From assembly GCA_946902985.2 (NCBI GenBank), contig OX336388.2:1388942223-1389006222 (forward strand): DNA of 64,000 bases, in the 5' to 3' direction. Below are positions 1-11,505 of this stretch, piece after piece (within the stretch, counting starts at the first letter, position 1; each line of letters opens with the position of its first letter). Below the pieces are notes generated by a model that worked only from the letters and a program-made list of their open reading frames with translations, did no database searches and was not told the DNA's origin. This DNA comes from Meconema thalassinum. Lineage: Eukaryota; Arthropoda; Insecta; Orthoptera; Tettigoniidae. The position numbers and the translations under genes are program-made.

Positions 1-178
1 TATTTATTTATTTAACTCTAAGACCTACATATACAGTATAAAAATTCAACATGGCGACCATTCGAAATATTTAGTCGGTTCTCAATATCTACGAATCTAT
101 TACAGCAATCAAACTGAAATTTTGTACGTTGATAGAGGCAATTAACATAAGTAGGATATGCGAAAATAGGCTGTATAG
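1..178 (+). repeat. 3' part of a dispersed modular repeat
   Basis: This stretch is closely similar to 37785-37925 and continues at 2116 after the hAT insertion. It includes the segment about an ATGGCGACC motif and ends in GAAAATAGGCTG. The family is non-coding here and I cannot assign it to a superfamily. Confidence 0.75.
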
Positions 179-2107
179 TAGAGCCGGGCAAAAAGCTCTC
201 GAGTTCCGATCGGTCTCGTTGGACGAGAATAAAAAACGGAAATGATGGTTCCGGAACTGGTATTACCGATAATGTGGGCTCGATAACGATTATTCTCGAC
301 ATTATCGCTCGTTCTCGCATGGGCAATATGGCGCTGCCTGAAGGCACTCAGGCTTGTTTGTGTAAGGATTCAATGGAAATTGTTCATTCCGTTGACTGGA
401 GTCTACGAATTGGAAGAATCCACTCAACTTCAACTATATCATATTATCAGACTACCCAAGGTATATTGAGCATATAATCCTAATAACATATGGAAGGAGA
501 TTTTGATCGTCAGTCGGCATTTTTTGGTCATTAAATTTCAGCAAAAGAAAATTCTATTTGACGTGTAGGCTACATATTAAGATCTTTTCGTGTAGTGCCA
601 CATTCAAGCACTACCGTATGAAACTTTCTCGTAATAAAACCTGAAAATTCATGCACTCGCTATATTACTAAAGCCCCTGTGATGCAACTGTGTTCTGTCG
701 TATGATTTTTGTAGTAAGATACTAGTAAAGTGGTCGTCATAAACAATAAAACTTAACGAAACAAAAATTAAAATTACTTCCCATACCGAGTATCGAACCC
801 CGACCCTTCTATTCATGAGTCCAGCGCGCAACCAATTCAGCCACTGAGACTAATATAGACTGAGGGAAAATGGTACGAACATACACAGTGAAAACTTTTG
901 CGTTGGATACCTGACCCTCTTTATCTCAAATGCTCCTACCAGTTTGAATAATATTCTCTAGTCGTGGGGCATACGAAAAAATAATGTTCACTTTCAAGAA
1001 TAAGATTGATTTTATATTTCGTCATAATGGCTTTGCCATATGAATAAACCACCGCCATTACAATCGCGTTCCTACGCACGTGCTCACACGTTGCATCATG
1101 GGTAGAGAGAGCAACGATATTACCTTGTGATCGAACGAGACTTTGGAGTTTCGGACGAAGTGACATTCCCGCGGTAATGAGTTGTTCTCAGTGCAACTCC
1201 CGTCACACTATTCTCACTCAAACTGTCATATCATTGGCATTTATGGACAAATCAGTGAAGTGTTTGCACTGACATGATTAATACACCGCATGCCACAAAC
1301 TGGTATTGTTTTCAAGCAAAAAAATCAGAGTTTTTAGTAGATGAAATTAGTTGAAACTTTTCAGCGTAATATTTTCCAAGTGTATTTTCACCATCGCAGC
1401 CAATTTTTGCACTATAGTTGCCTCTAATAACAACCAGTTACAAGGTGGAGAAGAAGATTGAAAGTATTCTTTAAAGCAAATTGCTAGTCAGTAGGGCTAA
1501 AAATTCAGGAGTCATACACGAGAAACTTTCTTGTAGCTCTTCTCTGCTACGCCAATTATTTGAGTTTATTTTACTTTAGGGGCTACAACATCGTGATCAT
1601 TTTTGTGTTCTTGTGTGTCAACTTTGTCTAATAACCTGTGTTATTATGGTGTCTGTAGTAGTGTGTGTATATTTGTAACTGAGGGTAGGAGTGGTAGGGA
1701 GGTGGCAGATGCGAACTCAATTCAATGTGATCTTCTTGGGGTGTATCACTTCATACTGCTTTAAATTTGTCAAATGTAAGAACGAGGAATGGTTTACACT
1801 CCGGAGTTATTACAGAAGGCTTTGACTTTACACGTGCAGCGGCTTGAATGACACGTGCAGCGGCTTGAGTGACACGTGCAGCGGCGTGAGTGAGTCTGCT
1901 TTTTCCTTTAAGTAGATACTGTCGATAACGCCGAGAAAAAAGGAGTTCCGGTATTATCGAGACTCCCACTCAGTACCGGTATTATCGAAACTGAAGATTC
2001 TCGTTCAGTGGAGAGACCTGGCCTTGAGTGCGCTTGGTGGGGGGCGATACTAGCCATGCGGAAACTTACGATCCCGATCGGAACTAGAGCAAATTTGCCC
2101 GGCTCTA
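179..2107. mobile_element. Non-autonomous hAT-like DNA transposon
   Basis: The ends are inverted repeats, tagagccgggcaaa on the left and its complement on the right; similarity runs about 40 bp inward with gaps. The element is flanked by a perfect 8-bp target duplication, ctgtatag (171-178 and 2108-2115). An 8-bp duplication and a TAGAGC..GGGCAA-type terminus are hallmarks of the hAT superfamily. Related copies at 37.9 and 38.9 kb read through this point without the insertion, which confirms the boundaries. No transposase reading frame is visible in its 1.9 kb, so it must have been moved by a related autonomous element. Confidence 0.88.
1831..1893 (+). repeat. Three 21-bp tandem repeats inside the hAT
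   Basis: Three consecutive units begin CACGTGCAGCGGC and differ at only a few positions. They lie near the right end of the hAT, where repeated subterminal motifs can serve as transposase binding sites. That role is inference; the repeat itself is directly visible. Confidence 0.85.
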
Positions 2108-2115
2108 CTGTATAG

Positions 2116-2145
2116 TTCCTCACAGAACTACTTGTTTTTTACGGA
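2116..2145 (+). repeat. Terminal segment of the dispersed repeat, displaced by the hAT
   Basis: This is the continuation of 1-178 and matches 37925-37950 and 38910-38940. It contains a short palindrome, TAGTTC..GAACTA, followed by CTTGTTT, which appears to be the 3' terminus of the family. Confidence 0.7.
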
Positions 2146-2620
2146 GATAGAGGTTATCACTGGCACGAATAAAATAAGCTCATGATGCAGGGATATATAA
2201 TTCCTTCACCCTCCCCTCCCCCCAGACCCGTTAATTAGCAACCTGGATGTTTAAGGACCTAATACAGTGTATGTTTAATTATAGCTCAAGATGTTCATGC
2301 AGAATTGTTCGAAGAGCATCATCAGCTTAGCAGAAATTATTCTGCGTTTGCTGGGAAAGCTATTATGGGCATTTCAATAAGAATGTTGACGCCATCCACT
2401 TCATACATATTTTCTAAAATAACACAGTAGTTGGTTATCCGTTTGCAGTGAAAAATAATTACTGATATCTGTTTCAATGTCTGATGTTTTTAAAAGTACT
2501 AGACCGAGGCAGATGCAGTTTTTTATTAACGTTTATGTAGACATCAAAACGTTTGAAGCTTAGTACAATTTCGAAGTTTTTTTTGGGAATGTGAGCAGTG
2601 ATTTTACAGCGTCGGGCGGA
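2146..2620. other. No gene seen; AT-rich intergenic DNA
   Basis: Both strands lack a coding frame of note. The stretch holds only C- and T-rich runs near 2205-2225 and ordinary AT-rich sequence. Confidence 0.5.
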
Positions 2621-2623
2621 AGT

Positions 2624-2624
2624 A

Positions 2625-2656
<32 letters not shown>

Positions 2657-2657
2657 A
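2624..2657 (+). repeat. (AAAG)n microsatellite
   Basis: About eight perfect tetranucleotide units occur in a row. They interrupt otherwise non-coding sequence. Confidence 0.95.
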
Positions 2658-2957
2658 GACAGAGCGAGCAGGTATACTATTGGTACGTTTTCATGGCGAA
2701 CTCAAATCGATTTGAATACGATCCTGTTTTCAGTACGATGTCCGTCTACATGAGCAGTTTCAGTTCGTATTGAAATCAATTTCAATACGGTATATAATCT
2801 GCAGTTATGTCGGCTAATCCGTATTAAACAGCAAAACATAAGAAACCCGTAATTACCAACGGACGTTTTATCTTTGACGGGTTGTTTGTAAACAGGAAAT
2901 ATGTATGTGCGGAAGATTTTGATGCTGTTTGTTCAAAACAAGTTTATGTTCAGTTTA

Positions 2958-3180
2958 ATAATGATGAAATGTTATTGGTTTTACGTCCCTTTTGACTACT
3001 GAAGCTTTTAGAGACGCTGGACTGTCGGAATGTTGCCCCAAATGACATCTGTAACGTGCCAGTAAATCTACTGACACGGCTGCCTCGCATTTGAAAACCC
3101 TTAAATACTAACTGCACTAGGATTCGATCCTGCAACCTTGTGAAAAGCAGGCGAGAAAGTTACCGCTGTAACAGCCAGTC
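2958..3180 (-). mobile_element. tRNA-derived SINE, family B
   Basis: On the minus strand the head is tRNA-like, with a box B resembling GGATCGAATCC. The body then runs to TTTACGTCCC and an (AAT)-type tail. A 13-bp target duplication flanks it (2945-2957 and 3181-3193, two mismatches). Related copies lie at 19482, 27284, 45073, 46027 and 54972. Confidence 0.85.
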
Positions 3181-3562
3181 TATGTTCGATTTATTTAATT
3201 TAGTGGACTAATGGGAAAAGGAACGGATTAAGCGGCAAAGAAAGACTGTGTAGTTGCACTTTTTCTGTTCTCCACATTTCACGTACGGCTACACCAGACA
3301 TTATAGGCAAAACAGACAAAAATACACTAAATACACTAACGCTAAACGAGGAATTTGGGTAGAGTAAACAAGCAATTCGTGAGTCGGGTGGCAAATGAGG
3401 GTAGACAAGTAGACAAGTTCAAATATGTAATTCCAGAGTGCGCACAATCGCTTACAATACGATAGGCCTACGCGTTTACATGTTCCTGAACACCAGGTTA
3501 GATACGATCCCACAATTTTACCGTATCGACCTTGAAACTCAATACGATCTGAGTCCCGTTTA

Positions 3563-3985
3563 TTTATTTATCGTATGGCTTCTAATGCCGGGAGTGTCCG
3601 AGGACAAGTTCGGCTCGCTGAGTCTGTAGCTGCTTCCAGCGGACACCGTAAAGGGTGAGCTACCAGTTCCGTTCAATTTCAAGTAGTTCCAACTTTCGCC
3701 ACCAGACATCAATGATACCTAGTGGCGAACGTTGGAACTTTGATAGAGCGTTCTGACGAAATCTAACCTAACAAATTTTGCTTTACATAAGTTTAGTCTG
3801 TGAAAGGATCTTTCACATGCCATAAATCTATGACATGGGACCGCCGGCTTTACTTCCCCTCCGAAGGAAGGCATACTGAAGGATTTTTAACGCTCTTAAA
3901 AAATCCGACGACTTCGGCCGGGTTTGAACCCGCTATCTTGGGCATAGGAGTTCAGCATGCTACCGACTACGCCACCGAAGCCGCT
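3563..3985 (-). mobile_element. tRNA-derived SINE, family A (variant 1)
   Basis: Read on the minus strand it starts GCGGCTTCGGTGGCG, with box A TGGCGTAGTCGGTAG and box B GGTTCAAACCC. The 3' end is GCCATACGATA followed by (AATA)n. A perfect 11-bp duplication, agtcccgttta, flanks it (3552-3562 and 3986-3996). The head and middle match the copies at 25495 and 41417, but the 3' end is different. Confidence 0.92.
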
Positions 3986-5849
3986 AGTCCCGTTTACATG
4001 ACAGTATTCCATACACTAAGTGTACTCAAATCGATTTCAGTTCGCCATGTAAACGTACTGCATAATTGCCACGTAGATTCGAACGAATCATATTCATCTG
4101 CCATTCAGATCATCAGGTTCATGCTAATCAGTAATTAACCGTTAATGATGGAAAGCACAATTTTCAATACTACTTATTAGGCAACATGCAAGGAGTATCG
4201 TTGCCGCTTCTTCTATAGAACTTATGATATAAAGCACTGCGCGGATATCCGCGGGTTTATCCTTGTTCGCCAGCGGATATAGTTTGCACGGCTGTGCGGA
4301 TAGCGGATAAGCTGCGGATAATGTTTGGAGTAAATTTGCGGATAGTTTTTAGAATGCAATCCTAACTTGTTGAATATCATTACTAGGACCCGGTTGTTTA
4401 TGACATATTTTTTCCATGACAAATGAAAGATGATTTAAGCTAATCTCATTCAAATTATGTCATTAAGCATAACAATCAACACTCCGAACTGAAAAGGGTT
4501 GCAATTCTGACTGTATAGCATTCATTTTAACATGGCACACATAACCTTTCTTTTCAAATGTCTAAATGTATTGCTTTAATACTTTATGCTTTATCTAATA
4601 CTAGCAGAAGTACCCGTTCTTCGAACGGTGTTCGGTGTTAACACCAGACATTATCTATTGAGCTACTGTTGCAATGGTTAGGGGTTTGTCATTCCTTCAT
4701 AAGTTTATCAGAACGAAGTTAGTTTTCTGGGAATATCACACACACTGTTAATTTAAGGGCCTTAAAATGTGGTTTTCGGAGACCCTTTATAGACTCCCGA
4801 ATTTTGTGTCTCATATTGAGAAGCGCAACATATGCTTTGGTCGTCCTTCTAGGATAATTTTGTATTTCGCCTATTTCAGCATGTATTTTGAGAGGTTTTC
4901 CCTATATCCACCCTTCTACTGTGTGAAAAGTACGGTGAAGAGTTTTATAAATGATTGGTGTATTGACTCATGGTTACCATACCTAACTTTACGATGCACC
5001 AAGCATCCGAACACGAGTTATAGGCGTAAATAAAGTTACACAGACAAACAGACAATTCTATTGTCTACAACGTATCACCCAGATATCCAAATATGGGTAT
5101 ATCTACCATACGTATCAAACAAAATCATCCTTACGATGAACCCGTATGTCGACCCAAAAAAAGATTAGTTAAAATGTGCTATCAAACTAAATTCACCTAA
5201 CGTGTACTTCCTGACGTCAAATAGAATTGAAAGCCTCGTAGACGAAACGCAATACATGTCACATAAGAACTTCCCCTCTACGTTGGGTTAGGTCCCCATA
5301 CACAGGAAGACCCCTTTCATAAATTATAAAGGCTTATGGTGCATGAAAATTCAGGTTCTTTAGCCTCAAATGGCCGCAAAAAATGCTGATTCAATTCTGG
5401 AATTTTGGGAAATAATGTTGCTGATTGGAGATATAATAGACCTTCTGTACTATATGTCGCACGTGAAAATTGCATGAAAAAATTCTAGGTTACCACTTGA
5501 CCCCCTTAATTGCATTGATGAATTATACAGTCTACGTTGGTTCCATGATAACCTTATAGCCATTTGCAAACTTTCACTGAAATGTTAACAAATGGAGTGA
5601 CATTGCTCCTTACAGAAATAGATGTAAAGTTGGATAATGTTGTCATGGTTACCGATTTGCATTCCTTCATTAGTATGTTAAATTCAATTAGTTTTCCGGG
5701 AATATTTCAGAAACTGTTGGATTTAGAGCCTTATAATTTAGTTTTCGAGGACCCTTTAGGGCCCCCGAGTTTTGTTTCTGGCACCGAGGGGCTTTGTCTC
5801 GTCGTTGTACGCCATAATATAATACTAATAATAATAATAATAATATAAT

Positions 5850-8579
5850 TACAGTAAAATCAAGCAACAAGGCATATGCCTTGATAAATGCCCATGCTCC
5901 CACTAACATAGACAATAAGAGAAATCCACAGAATGTAGAAGACTTTTGGGAATTACTAGAGGAAACTACATGTAAAATCCCCAAACATCACGTGAAAATC
6001 TTATTAGGGGATTTCAATGCACAGGTTGGCAGAGAGAAAATATACAGATCAATAGTAGGACTCCATCCCGCACATCGGCAGACTAATAAGAATGGAGAGC
6101 GTCTAATAAACTTATGTATATTATTCATGCTGAGACTCATGTCCACGCACTTTATGAGACCATTACACAAAAAGAAAACCTGGAGATCACCTAACCCGTT
6201 ATTAGGGGAATTTCAGATAGATCATGTGGCTATTTCCGCAAAGAATATGCTGGAGATTCAGAATGTTAAGGTACGAAAGGGAGTGGTAGATTCGGATCAC
6301 TACCTCACGCAAATCAAGGTTCGGTTTCAACCAAACAGATCCAAACCTAAAGGCAACCGGTTTCCAAGAGTTGATCCGGACTGCTTGAGGAAGAACGCCG
6401 AGGTTTTCGTACGAGATTTACAGGAAGAAAATCCTAGGGAGTGGCCAGACCTTCGCAAAACATTACAGTCATCAGCCATGAAATTAGGACAACCACCTAG
6501 GAAAAGAAAGCACAGATGGTGGAACACAACGTGCGATGAAGCCGTCAATGACCGAGTCAAAGCATGGCATCAGTGGAATGGACATCGGACAGTGGAAAGA
6601 TGGGAGAACTTCCTAAAAACTCAAAAACTGACCTCTAAAACAATCCGGCGCGAAAAACGTGCCTACAACAAAATCAGACTCGAAGGGTTAGAACAGGATT
6701 TCCAGAAAAACAACACTCGAATTTTTTACAAGACATTCCGTGAGGACTTGTCAGGGTATAAACCACCAACTCTAAGTTTCCGTCGACGTAATGGACGACT
6801 AGAAACAAACAGTAAGGAGAACTGCAAGATACTGGCTGATTATTTCCAAACTCTACTGAACTGTGATCCTCCAGTGGAAAGACTGCAGTTTGAAAAACCT
6901 GTACCAAACCCAGACTCACTTCCCCCAACAACTCAAGAAATAAAAGAGATAATCCAATCGCTCAAAAATAACAAAGCCCCTGGGAACGATGGAATAACTG
7001 CTGAGATGTTGAAAATAGGAGGAGATGACCTCATAAGGAGAATTCATACACTCCTAACAGAAATATGGGAGAGCGAAATAATTCCGAAGGACTGGAAGAA
7101 TGCCATTATCCATCCGTTGCATAAATAGGGCGACCGAGCGGACCCCAACAACTACAGAGGTATATCACTTTTACCAATTATATACAAGGTATTATCTAAA
7201 GCACTCTTAAACAGAGTAGAACAACAAACTGATCATTTGATTGGTGAATACCAGGCAGGCTTTAGGAAAGGTAGATCGTGTTCGGAGCAGATTTGGAGCC
7301 TAAAGACGATATTAAGGATACGCCGCAGTACCAACACATTTGTCACCTTCGTGGTTTTTAAGAAGGCGTATGATTCTATTGACAGACAAACTGTTCTGAA
7401 CACCCTAGAAGAGCTCAGAGTTGACAGGAAAACCAGGGACTTAATCCGCCAGACTCTCACTGACACAACATCTCAAGTGAAGTTCCTAGGTGAACTATCA
7501 GAGCCTTTCGAAGTACATACCGGAGTTCGACAAGGTGACGGCCTCTCCCCACTGCTTTTTAACTTAGTGTTAGACAAAGTCATCAGGGAGTGGGAAAACA
7601 ACATCAAAGGCATAAGCATTGGTACTCTGGAACAGAAAATAAAAGTAAAATGCCTAGCTTTTGCTGATGATCTAGCAATCTTTACCAAGACTAGTGAAGA
7701 AACCAAGTATGCCATAGAGAAGTTACATGAGTTAGCATCAAAGACAGGACTCCAAATATCGTATGAGAAGACGCATTTCATAGTAAATGGAGACCAGAAT
7801 ATCCCGAGATCTCCACTACAGACCAACTATGGAATAATTAGACACGTACCTTCCTTCAAATATTTAGGAGAAATTATTGTACCGTCTGGATTGGACAGGA
7901 AAGCTAATTTATAAAGAGCTACCAAACTTCAGAAAGCATACCGAATAACATGGAATCACTATAATAAAAGAGTGATGTCACGAAATGCAAACTACGGCAC
8001 TACCAGACAGTTGTTCTTCCGGAAGCATTGTACACCTCCGAAACTATATCTCTAGGAGGCCACTCTCAAATTTGTGAAATCGAAATCCAGGAACGTAAAA
8101 TTCTCAGGAAAATATATGGCCCCGTTTATGTTAATGGTATATGGATTAAAAGGAAAACCACAGACTTGTACAGAGTAATCAATAAGTTCACTGATACCGT
8201 GCGTAAGAGACGATTGAAATTTTATGGTCACATCTGCCGAATGGACAACACCAGATATGCAAAAAAACTGCTTGATATAATTAATTCAAAGAAGGTCAAA
8301 ATCAGTTGGTTAGAATAAATCAAACATGACTTAAAGGAAATAAACATTACAGAAGATAGCATCATGAATCGCAAGACTTTTGGAACCCGAGTTACAAATC
8401 ACTCTTTCGCCGAAAAAGCTAAAAAGACCACTGGAAAAAAATGGACGGAGGAACGTAAGAAGGGGCATAGTGAGTTCATGAGGAGATTTTGGGAGGAGAA
8501 GAAGAGGAGAGCTCCATCAACCCGAGTCAACAAGTTCAAGCGCGCTCCCTAAGTGGGCAAAACGAAGAAAGAAGAAGAA
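5850..8579 (+). pseudogene. RTE-like non-LTR retrotransposon, 5'-truncated and dead
   Basis: The frame begins inside an apurinic-type endonuclease domain (GDFNAQVG at about 6007, later QIDHVA and SDHYL near 6214-6302). It runs into a reverse transcriptase with NNKAPGNDGI, NYRGISLL, GVRQGDGLSPLLF and the catalytic FADD box (7659-7670). The C-terminal part (LKFYGHICRMD near 8216) is typical of RTE-type elements. Damage includes an in-frame stop at 7126-7128, another at about 7912, a frameshift near 7990-8020 and a stop near 8316. Motif A reads FVVFKKAYD, so the first catalytic aspartate appears to be valine (7354-7356). The 3' end is a GAA-rich tail at 8562-8579, and a short ATAATATA duplication may flank it. 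The EN N-terminus is missing. The clade is assigned from motif style and could be a neighbouring clade. Confidence 0.85.
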
Positions 8580-9324
8580 TATAATATAGGGATAGGAATA
8601 TAATAGACCTGCCATACCACACCCGCAGGTGTAAATCGCGTGAAAAAAATCTAGAGTACCCCTTGACCCCCTTAAGCGTATTATACGTATTGATGAATTT
8701 TACAGCTTATTTGGTTCTGTGATAACCTTCTAGCCGTTTGCAAACTTTCACAATAATGTAATTAATGGAATTGCATTGCGTCTTACAGCAATAGATGGAC
8801 CTCTGAGAATCTGTTGCGTTGGTTACCGGCTTGCATTCGTTCATTAGTTTATTAAATGAAATTAGTTTTCTGGGAATATCTCAAAACATGGTTGGTTTTA
8901 GGGCCCTAAAATGTGTTTTTTCCACGAGTTTTGTCTCTCTCATGAGGTGCTAAAAATGAGCTTTTTCTCGTCCTTCTACGCCTATTTCAGCATGTATTTT
9001 AAGGGGGTATGCCCCCTTTTATGAGAGGTACGGAGAAGAGTTACATCAATGATTAGTGTCGTGCCTCTGATGGATATCTGTACCAAATTTTACGTTGATA
9101 CACCCAGCCGTTCTCGAGTTATAAGGGAACAAATTTGTCCACAGACAAACAAACAGACGGACAAAAAATTTATTTTCGCGCGCATCTATCATAAAACAGT
9201 CTGAAACGCGTAAACAACTCAAATTTCCGTAGAAATTCAGAGAAAAACACACACATTTTCATTTTTCTATATAGAGAGATCTACTGCACCGCTCGGTGTT
9301 GACCGTGTTTTATTGCACAGATTT

Positions 9325-9675
9325 TGGTTTTACTCGTTGGAGATATACGAAAAGTGATAAGGACCTTTCGGATAGAAAATTAAATGTTAAAGCTCATGTA
9401 TACCATCAAAAGTTTGCTATTTCTTAGCGTTCTCTTTTTATTTGAAAAGGAAATATGAAATTTTGAAACCAAAGGGTGTAGTGACGTCACAAATGTCGGT
9501 TTTACTCGCTAACTGTTGGAGATATACGAAAAGTGATAAGGACCTTTCGGATAGGAAATTAAATTTCAAAGCACGTATGTGCCATCAAAAGTTTGCTATT
9601 TCCTACCGTTCTCTTTTTATTTGATATGGAAATATGAAATTTTGAAACCAAAGGGTCTAGTGACGTCACTAAAAT
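9325..9675 (+). repeat. Tandem duplication of a unit of about 170 bp
   Basis: Two units (about 9325-9495 and 9497-9675) share GGAGATATACGAAAAGTGAT, CATCAAAAGTTTGCTATT and GTAGTGACGTCAC-type blocks in the same order. They lie near the right end of the modular repeat. Confidence 0.85.
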
Positions 9676-9960
9676 GGTCGCCATTTTTTAATAGTGCAAA
9701 ATTTCGAAATCAAAAGTATCCTATGTAAACCTGGTAAATCAGCTACATCCATGCAAAATTTCATTTAAATCGGACCAGTGGTTCTTGCGTTAATGAGTAA
9801 CAGACAGACAGACAGACACACACACACCATCTCATTTTTATATATTAGTATGATATGATTATTGTAATGTCAGCGGATTCGGGTTAGAAACTTGCGGATG
9901 CGGGGCGGATGCGGACAATAGTCATGCGGATAACGTTTTGTTTATCCGCGCAGGGTTCTA

Positions 9961-10866
9961 CTTATGAACAGTGTTTAGAGATGTACAATACACTGATTTG
10001 CTGCATCCTGATAGTGGAGTTTGACTCGCTTAGGGCCCTGGGACATTGTATACTGGGCGTAAGTGTAGTTTTGTTTGCTAGCCTGAGATAATACAACTGA
10101 AGGTATTACTGCAATTATTCGGAGTCAAAGTAAGAAGGAAAAGGGGCCGAGACTTGAAACATGGGATTTGCCTTCGTTGATTGTGGGAAAACTCCCTAAG
10201 TCACCAAGGCATGGAAGCATCCACACTCAGTAATACGCACGACTACTTGAGATAATGTTCAGGAAAATGTTCACCTCTACGCACTGAACTGAGTTGGCGA
10301 ACGAGTAACATGTAACACTATTCTTACACACACCAGTAATTCGAGAAAACGGCAATTGCGCGAAAACGTAGTTAGCGATAGCTTTGAACACTCGTTGACC
10401 ATAGAGAAATCGATACAGACTCCCTAGCGTCGGCACGTCAGCAGGAGGCTCTTTGATAAACGATATCACAAGTACATTAGGGCGACCTTCCCACATGCGG
10501 CTTACGCGAGTTGAAGTGAGTCCGCTTACATTACTGAGAGTTAAAGTGAGTCTGATTGCATATGACCAACAAGAACAACATCCGTCGCCATATCCAGTAA
10601 TGTTCTTCACGACCAGAGCAGCTGTGTAACTTACCTTCTTTTCAAGAAAATAAACTGTAACTCCGTTAATTTTAGGTGATGAACTGTACAATTCCGTTAC
10701 CACTGTACAAATTAGTTTTAACTGTAACTCCCGTTACTTTCCAACAAAATGTGTTATTTTTGGTAAGTAACTGTAATTTAGTTACGGTATCCTACTTCTA
10801 AAATCGTATAAAACTCTGAATAAAACTCTTCGTTCCAGTGTTACCACAAGCTAGTCATGTTAAAAT
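9961..10866. other. No gene recognised
   Basis: A minus-strand open frame of 158 codons at 10227-10703 has no recognisable domain, and I do not call it a gene. Near 10630-10790 several short copies of AACTGTAACTCCGTTA-like sequence recur, suggesting a degraded repeat. Confidence 0.5.
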
Positions 10867-11505
10867 GATACTGTGTACTCATGAGCACGTGTTCAGCCAC
10901 CATTATACTTACCATTTTCTCGTATTGTGGTAAGGCCGTAGCTAAGATTCTTGCAACATGCAAAAAGTAACTCATTATGAACTGGATGATAACCATATGA
11001 TGATATTTTGAGGTTAAAAAGTCAGGAAATTTCAGAAAAAAGTAATTTTGGTACGTTCAAGAACACTTATCTTATTTGCTTTTCAACCAAATTATCTCCA
11101 AATGTTTACACATATTGAGAATAGATAACTTCAGGATGTTAACCTATAATAATTTCCATCAGAATATTAGCAAGCAGAGGAAAATATGGAAGTCATTAAA
11201 AATATTAAAAAACTAAGTTGGTTGGTGCGATATTTTTTCTTGGATTCTAATAAATAAATATCTTAACATTCTGACGGTATCTATTCTCAGTATGTGTTAC
11301 TGAATGAATCAATGTTACAGTACTTCTCTTTTCTTACAATTCGTATTAATTTTCCAGACGTTATACCATCCAGTTCAAAATAAGTTGCTTTTTGCACGTT
11401 AGAAGAATCTTTGCCTTGGCCTTACCACAAAATGTGAAAATGCTTTGTATAATGATCCCTGATAATGAAGACAATTCACATGTTCAAGAGTACACAGTAT
11501 CCTTG
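10867..11505. repeat. Foldback element, imperfect palindrome of about 640 bp
   Basis: Three blocks on the left recur inverted on the right in mirrored order. GATACTGTGTACTC at 10868 pairs with about 11490-11504. TGTGGTAAGGCC..GCAAAAAG..TGAACTGGATG (10926-10990) pairs with 11360-11430. CATATTGAGAATAGATA (about 11110) pairs with 11275-11300. The centre falls near 11.2 kb. No open frame spans it. It looks like a foldback or MITE-type element, or a long hairpin-forming repeat. Confidence 0.75.

Larger units (their letters stand above)
2682..4058. mobile_element. Inverted-repeat element carrying two SINE insertions
   Basis: The segment at 2682-2720 reappears inverted at 4021-4058, sharing TACGTTT, CATGGCGAACT and AAATCGATTTGA in the same order. 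Removing the two SINEs and their target duplications leaves about 700 bp. This fits a small DNA transposon with terminal inverted repeats of about 38 bp. I could not find a convincing target-site duplication, so the exact termini and superfamily are uncertain. Confidence 0.5.
4601..9846. repeat. Modular dispersed repeat inserted in the hAT
   Basis: Comparison with the uninterrupted hAT copy near 53190 shows that everything from ACTAGCAGAAG (4601) to ATATATTAGTA (about 9846) is extra. It contains three diverged copies of one internal module (about 4660-5050, 5405-5810 and 8590-9160). Each includes lines such as TTTTCTGGGAATAT and, in the more complete ones, AGCCGTTCTCGAGTTATA. Short CAGACAGA runs precede the right end. 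Repeats of this style are common in arthropods, but I cannot name the superfamily. The RTE-like element at 5850 lies inside it. Confidence 0.65.
4230..9960. mobile_element. hAT-like element enclosing nested insertions
   Basis: The left end, taaagcactgcgcgg, and the inverted right end, tagaaccctgcgcgg, resemble each other. The flanks carry cttatga on both sides (from 4221 and from 9961), a near-match to an 8-bp hAT duplication. Subterminal DNA at both ends is crowded with GCGGATA-type motifs. A second copy at 52778-53363 is only about 590 bp and reads straight through the place where this copy is interrupted near 4601 and 9846. The original element was therefore probably about 0.5 kb and non-autonomous; no transposase is visible. 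Confidence 0.72.

Noticed and set aside
2116..2145. Helitron 3' end (hairpin near terminus)
   Set aside because: A palindrome is present, but the expected CTRR terminus and a TC start are not evident, and no Rep/helicase frame occurs.
10227..10703. 158-codon open frame on the minus strand
   Set aside because: No domain, no supporting start context or splice signals, and composition like the surrounding DNA.
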